Source: Alkanophaga liquidiphilum
Lineage (GTDB): Archaea; Halobacteriota; Syntropharchaeia; Alkanophagales; B39-G2
DNA length: 20,316 bases
Assembly: GCA_029259535.1 (NCBI GenBank)
Contig: JAPHEF010000035.1
Location: 1-20,316, forward strand
Direction of reading: 5' to 3'
Shown: positions 19,612 to 20,316 of the stretch, piece after piece
Position numbering within the stretch: the first letter of the stretch is position 1
Layout of the letters: every line of letters starts with the position of its first letter
Notes under the pieces: generated by a model
The model's database searches: none
Told to the model about the DNA's origin: nothing
Seen by the model: the letters and a program-made list of their open reading frames with translations, nothing else
Program-made: the position numbers and the translations under genes

Positions 19612-20316
19612 TTAATGACCCCCGCAGGGGAATCTTTCTCCCTGAGCGAGCCCTATATTTATACAACCTACTGCATCTCTATGGGCTTCCAGCCCACATT
19701 TCATGCATTTGAACAGTCTGCCTCTCTTTGTTACGTGTTTTGAGCCGCCGCAGCGTGGGCATTCGCTGCTTGTGCTGCCCCTTTCATCCGCCCTTCTCGT
19801 TCTTATTCCGTATTCTTCCGCCTTCTCGCTTATCCGCTTATATAGATAGCTGGAAGGCCAGAAATTATGAATCATGCATTTGCCTTCGGGTTGAACTTTG
19901 CATCATTTTTATTCCTCGCAGGTCGCCGCCGCATACCATCTCCGCCACTCCCAGCTCCCAGCATTTCCTGACAAAATCCGCCACTTCCTTGTTTATACTA
20001 TCTCTAAACCGCCTCTTTCGCTTCCTGTGCAACTTCCTCAGTCTCTTGCTGCTCTTTTTCCCTATCTTCTCCAACTCTTCCTGTGTCCTCGCTATCTGTT
20101 TCGTTAGATACCACCAGTCCGCAAGCATTGAATTCGCTCTGTAACCCCATGTTTCCCCTTCTATATTCACCACTATCGGGCACTTCACGCCCAAGTCGAC
20201 GTATGCCTTTTTATCTCCAATTGGCTGATGTAGAGGTTTCACCTCTACCGGCTGGTAGCACACCCATCTGTTCGAGAGCTCGTCATAAACTATTTCCAGT
20301 CTCCCCTGCTTACCCT
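19612..20316 (-). pseudogene. tnpB: IS200/IS605-type TnpB, frame-broken and cut by the window edge
   Basis: RNA-guided nuclease of the IS200/IS605 group, C-terminal two thirds or so visible. The first frame (to the stop at 19865-19867) has RuvC-I KAYVDLGVKCPI with the catalytic Asp, the Arg/Lys-rich bridge region SSKRLRKLHRKRKRRF, and RuvC-II MVCGGDLRGIK. The second frame (from about 19875) has KRISEKAEEYGI, the zinc finger CPRCG...CMKCG and RuvC-III HRDAVGCINIGL. Joining them needs a frame change: taking out GATTCAT (19867-19873) restores an expected MHNFWPSSYLYKRI. At the RuvC-II site Gly stands where many TnpBs have Glu. No tnpA or second end is seen. Confidence 0.85.

Noticed and set aside
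1..20316. CRISPR array, defence genes or a complete transposon
   Set aside because: No regularly spaced repeats, no cas or toxin-antitoxin genes, and only a fragment of one IS200/IS605-type gene at the edge.

Overview
The window is archaeal chromosome. The evidence is the RNA polymerase genes in archaeal form (separate A' and A'', subunit H), archaeal uS7, uS12, eL30 and NusA, prefoldin alpha, Alba, isopentenyl phosphate kinase, TATA-type promoters 25-30 nt upstream of genes, and two tRNAs without encoded CCA. The order tRNA-Lys / rpoH / rpoB / rpoA1 / rpoA2 / eL30 / nusA / uS12 / uS7, together with a DUF2124-like protein, points to a euryarchaeote related to methanogen or Archaeoglobus-type lineages. 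The RpoB is a single chain rather than the B''/B' pair usual in those groups. I cannot name the species.

Layout. 1-493: the possible 3' tail of an upstream gene, then a run of back-to-back hairpins and a strong TATA box. 494-4053 (+): a cyclo-ligase-like/KptA two-domain protein, prefoldin alpha, FtsY and isopentenyl phosphate kinase. 4067-5937 (-): DUF2124-like protein, aspartate carbamoyltransferase (PyrB) and Alba, the last behind a long structured leader. 6274-7317 (+): M42/TET aminopeptidase. 7353-7426 (+): tRNA-Thr(CGT). 7444-7975 (-): a small zinc-ribbon-like protein and a stand-alone Lrp/AsnC RAM domain. 8108-18663 (-): the transcription/translation block, read from tRNA-Lys(TTT) through rpoH, rpoB, rpoA1, rpoA2 (carrying a 304-residue intein in the trigger loop) and eL30, then nusA-uS12-uS7 from a second promoter. 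18664-19399: a 0.7-kb stretch without an intact gene, probably holding gene remains. 19400-19567 (+): an unlisted 55-aa zinc ribbon protein. 19612 to the window end (-): a frame-broken IS200/IS605-type tnpB.

How it works together. Most of the window is core information processing: RNA polymerase, an elongation factor, ribosomal proteins, tRNAs, a chaperone for nascent proteins, and the membrane receptor of the signal recognition particle. Scattered metabolic genes serve pyrimidine, isoprenoid and peptide turnover. I see no defence island or CRISPR array. The points most worth a second look are: (i) tRNA-Lys ending 2 nt before the rpoH start codon at the head of the RNA polymerase operon; (ii) the cyclo-ligase/KptA fusion; (iii) two structured non-coding stretches (144-435, and the leader of alba at 5938-6078); (iv) a trigger-loop intein whose endonuclease motifs have lost their acidic residues; and (v) a Tyr in place of Phe in the RNA polymerase NADFDGD catalytic motif.
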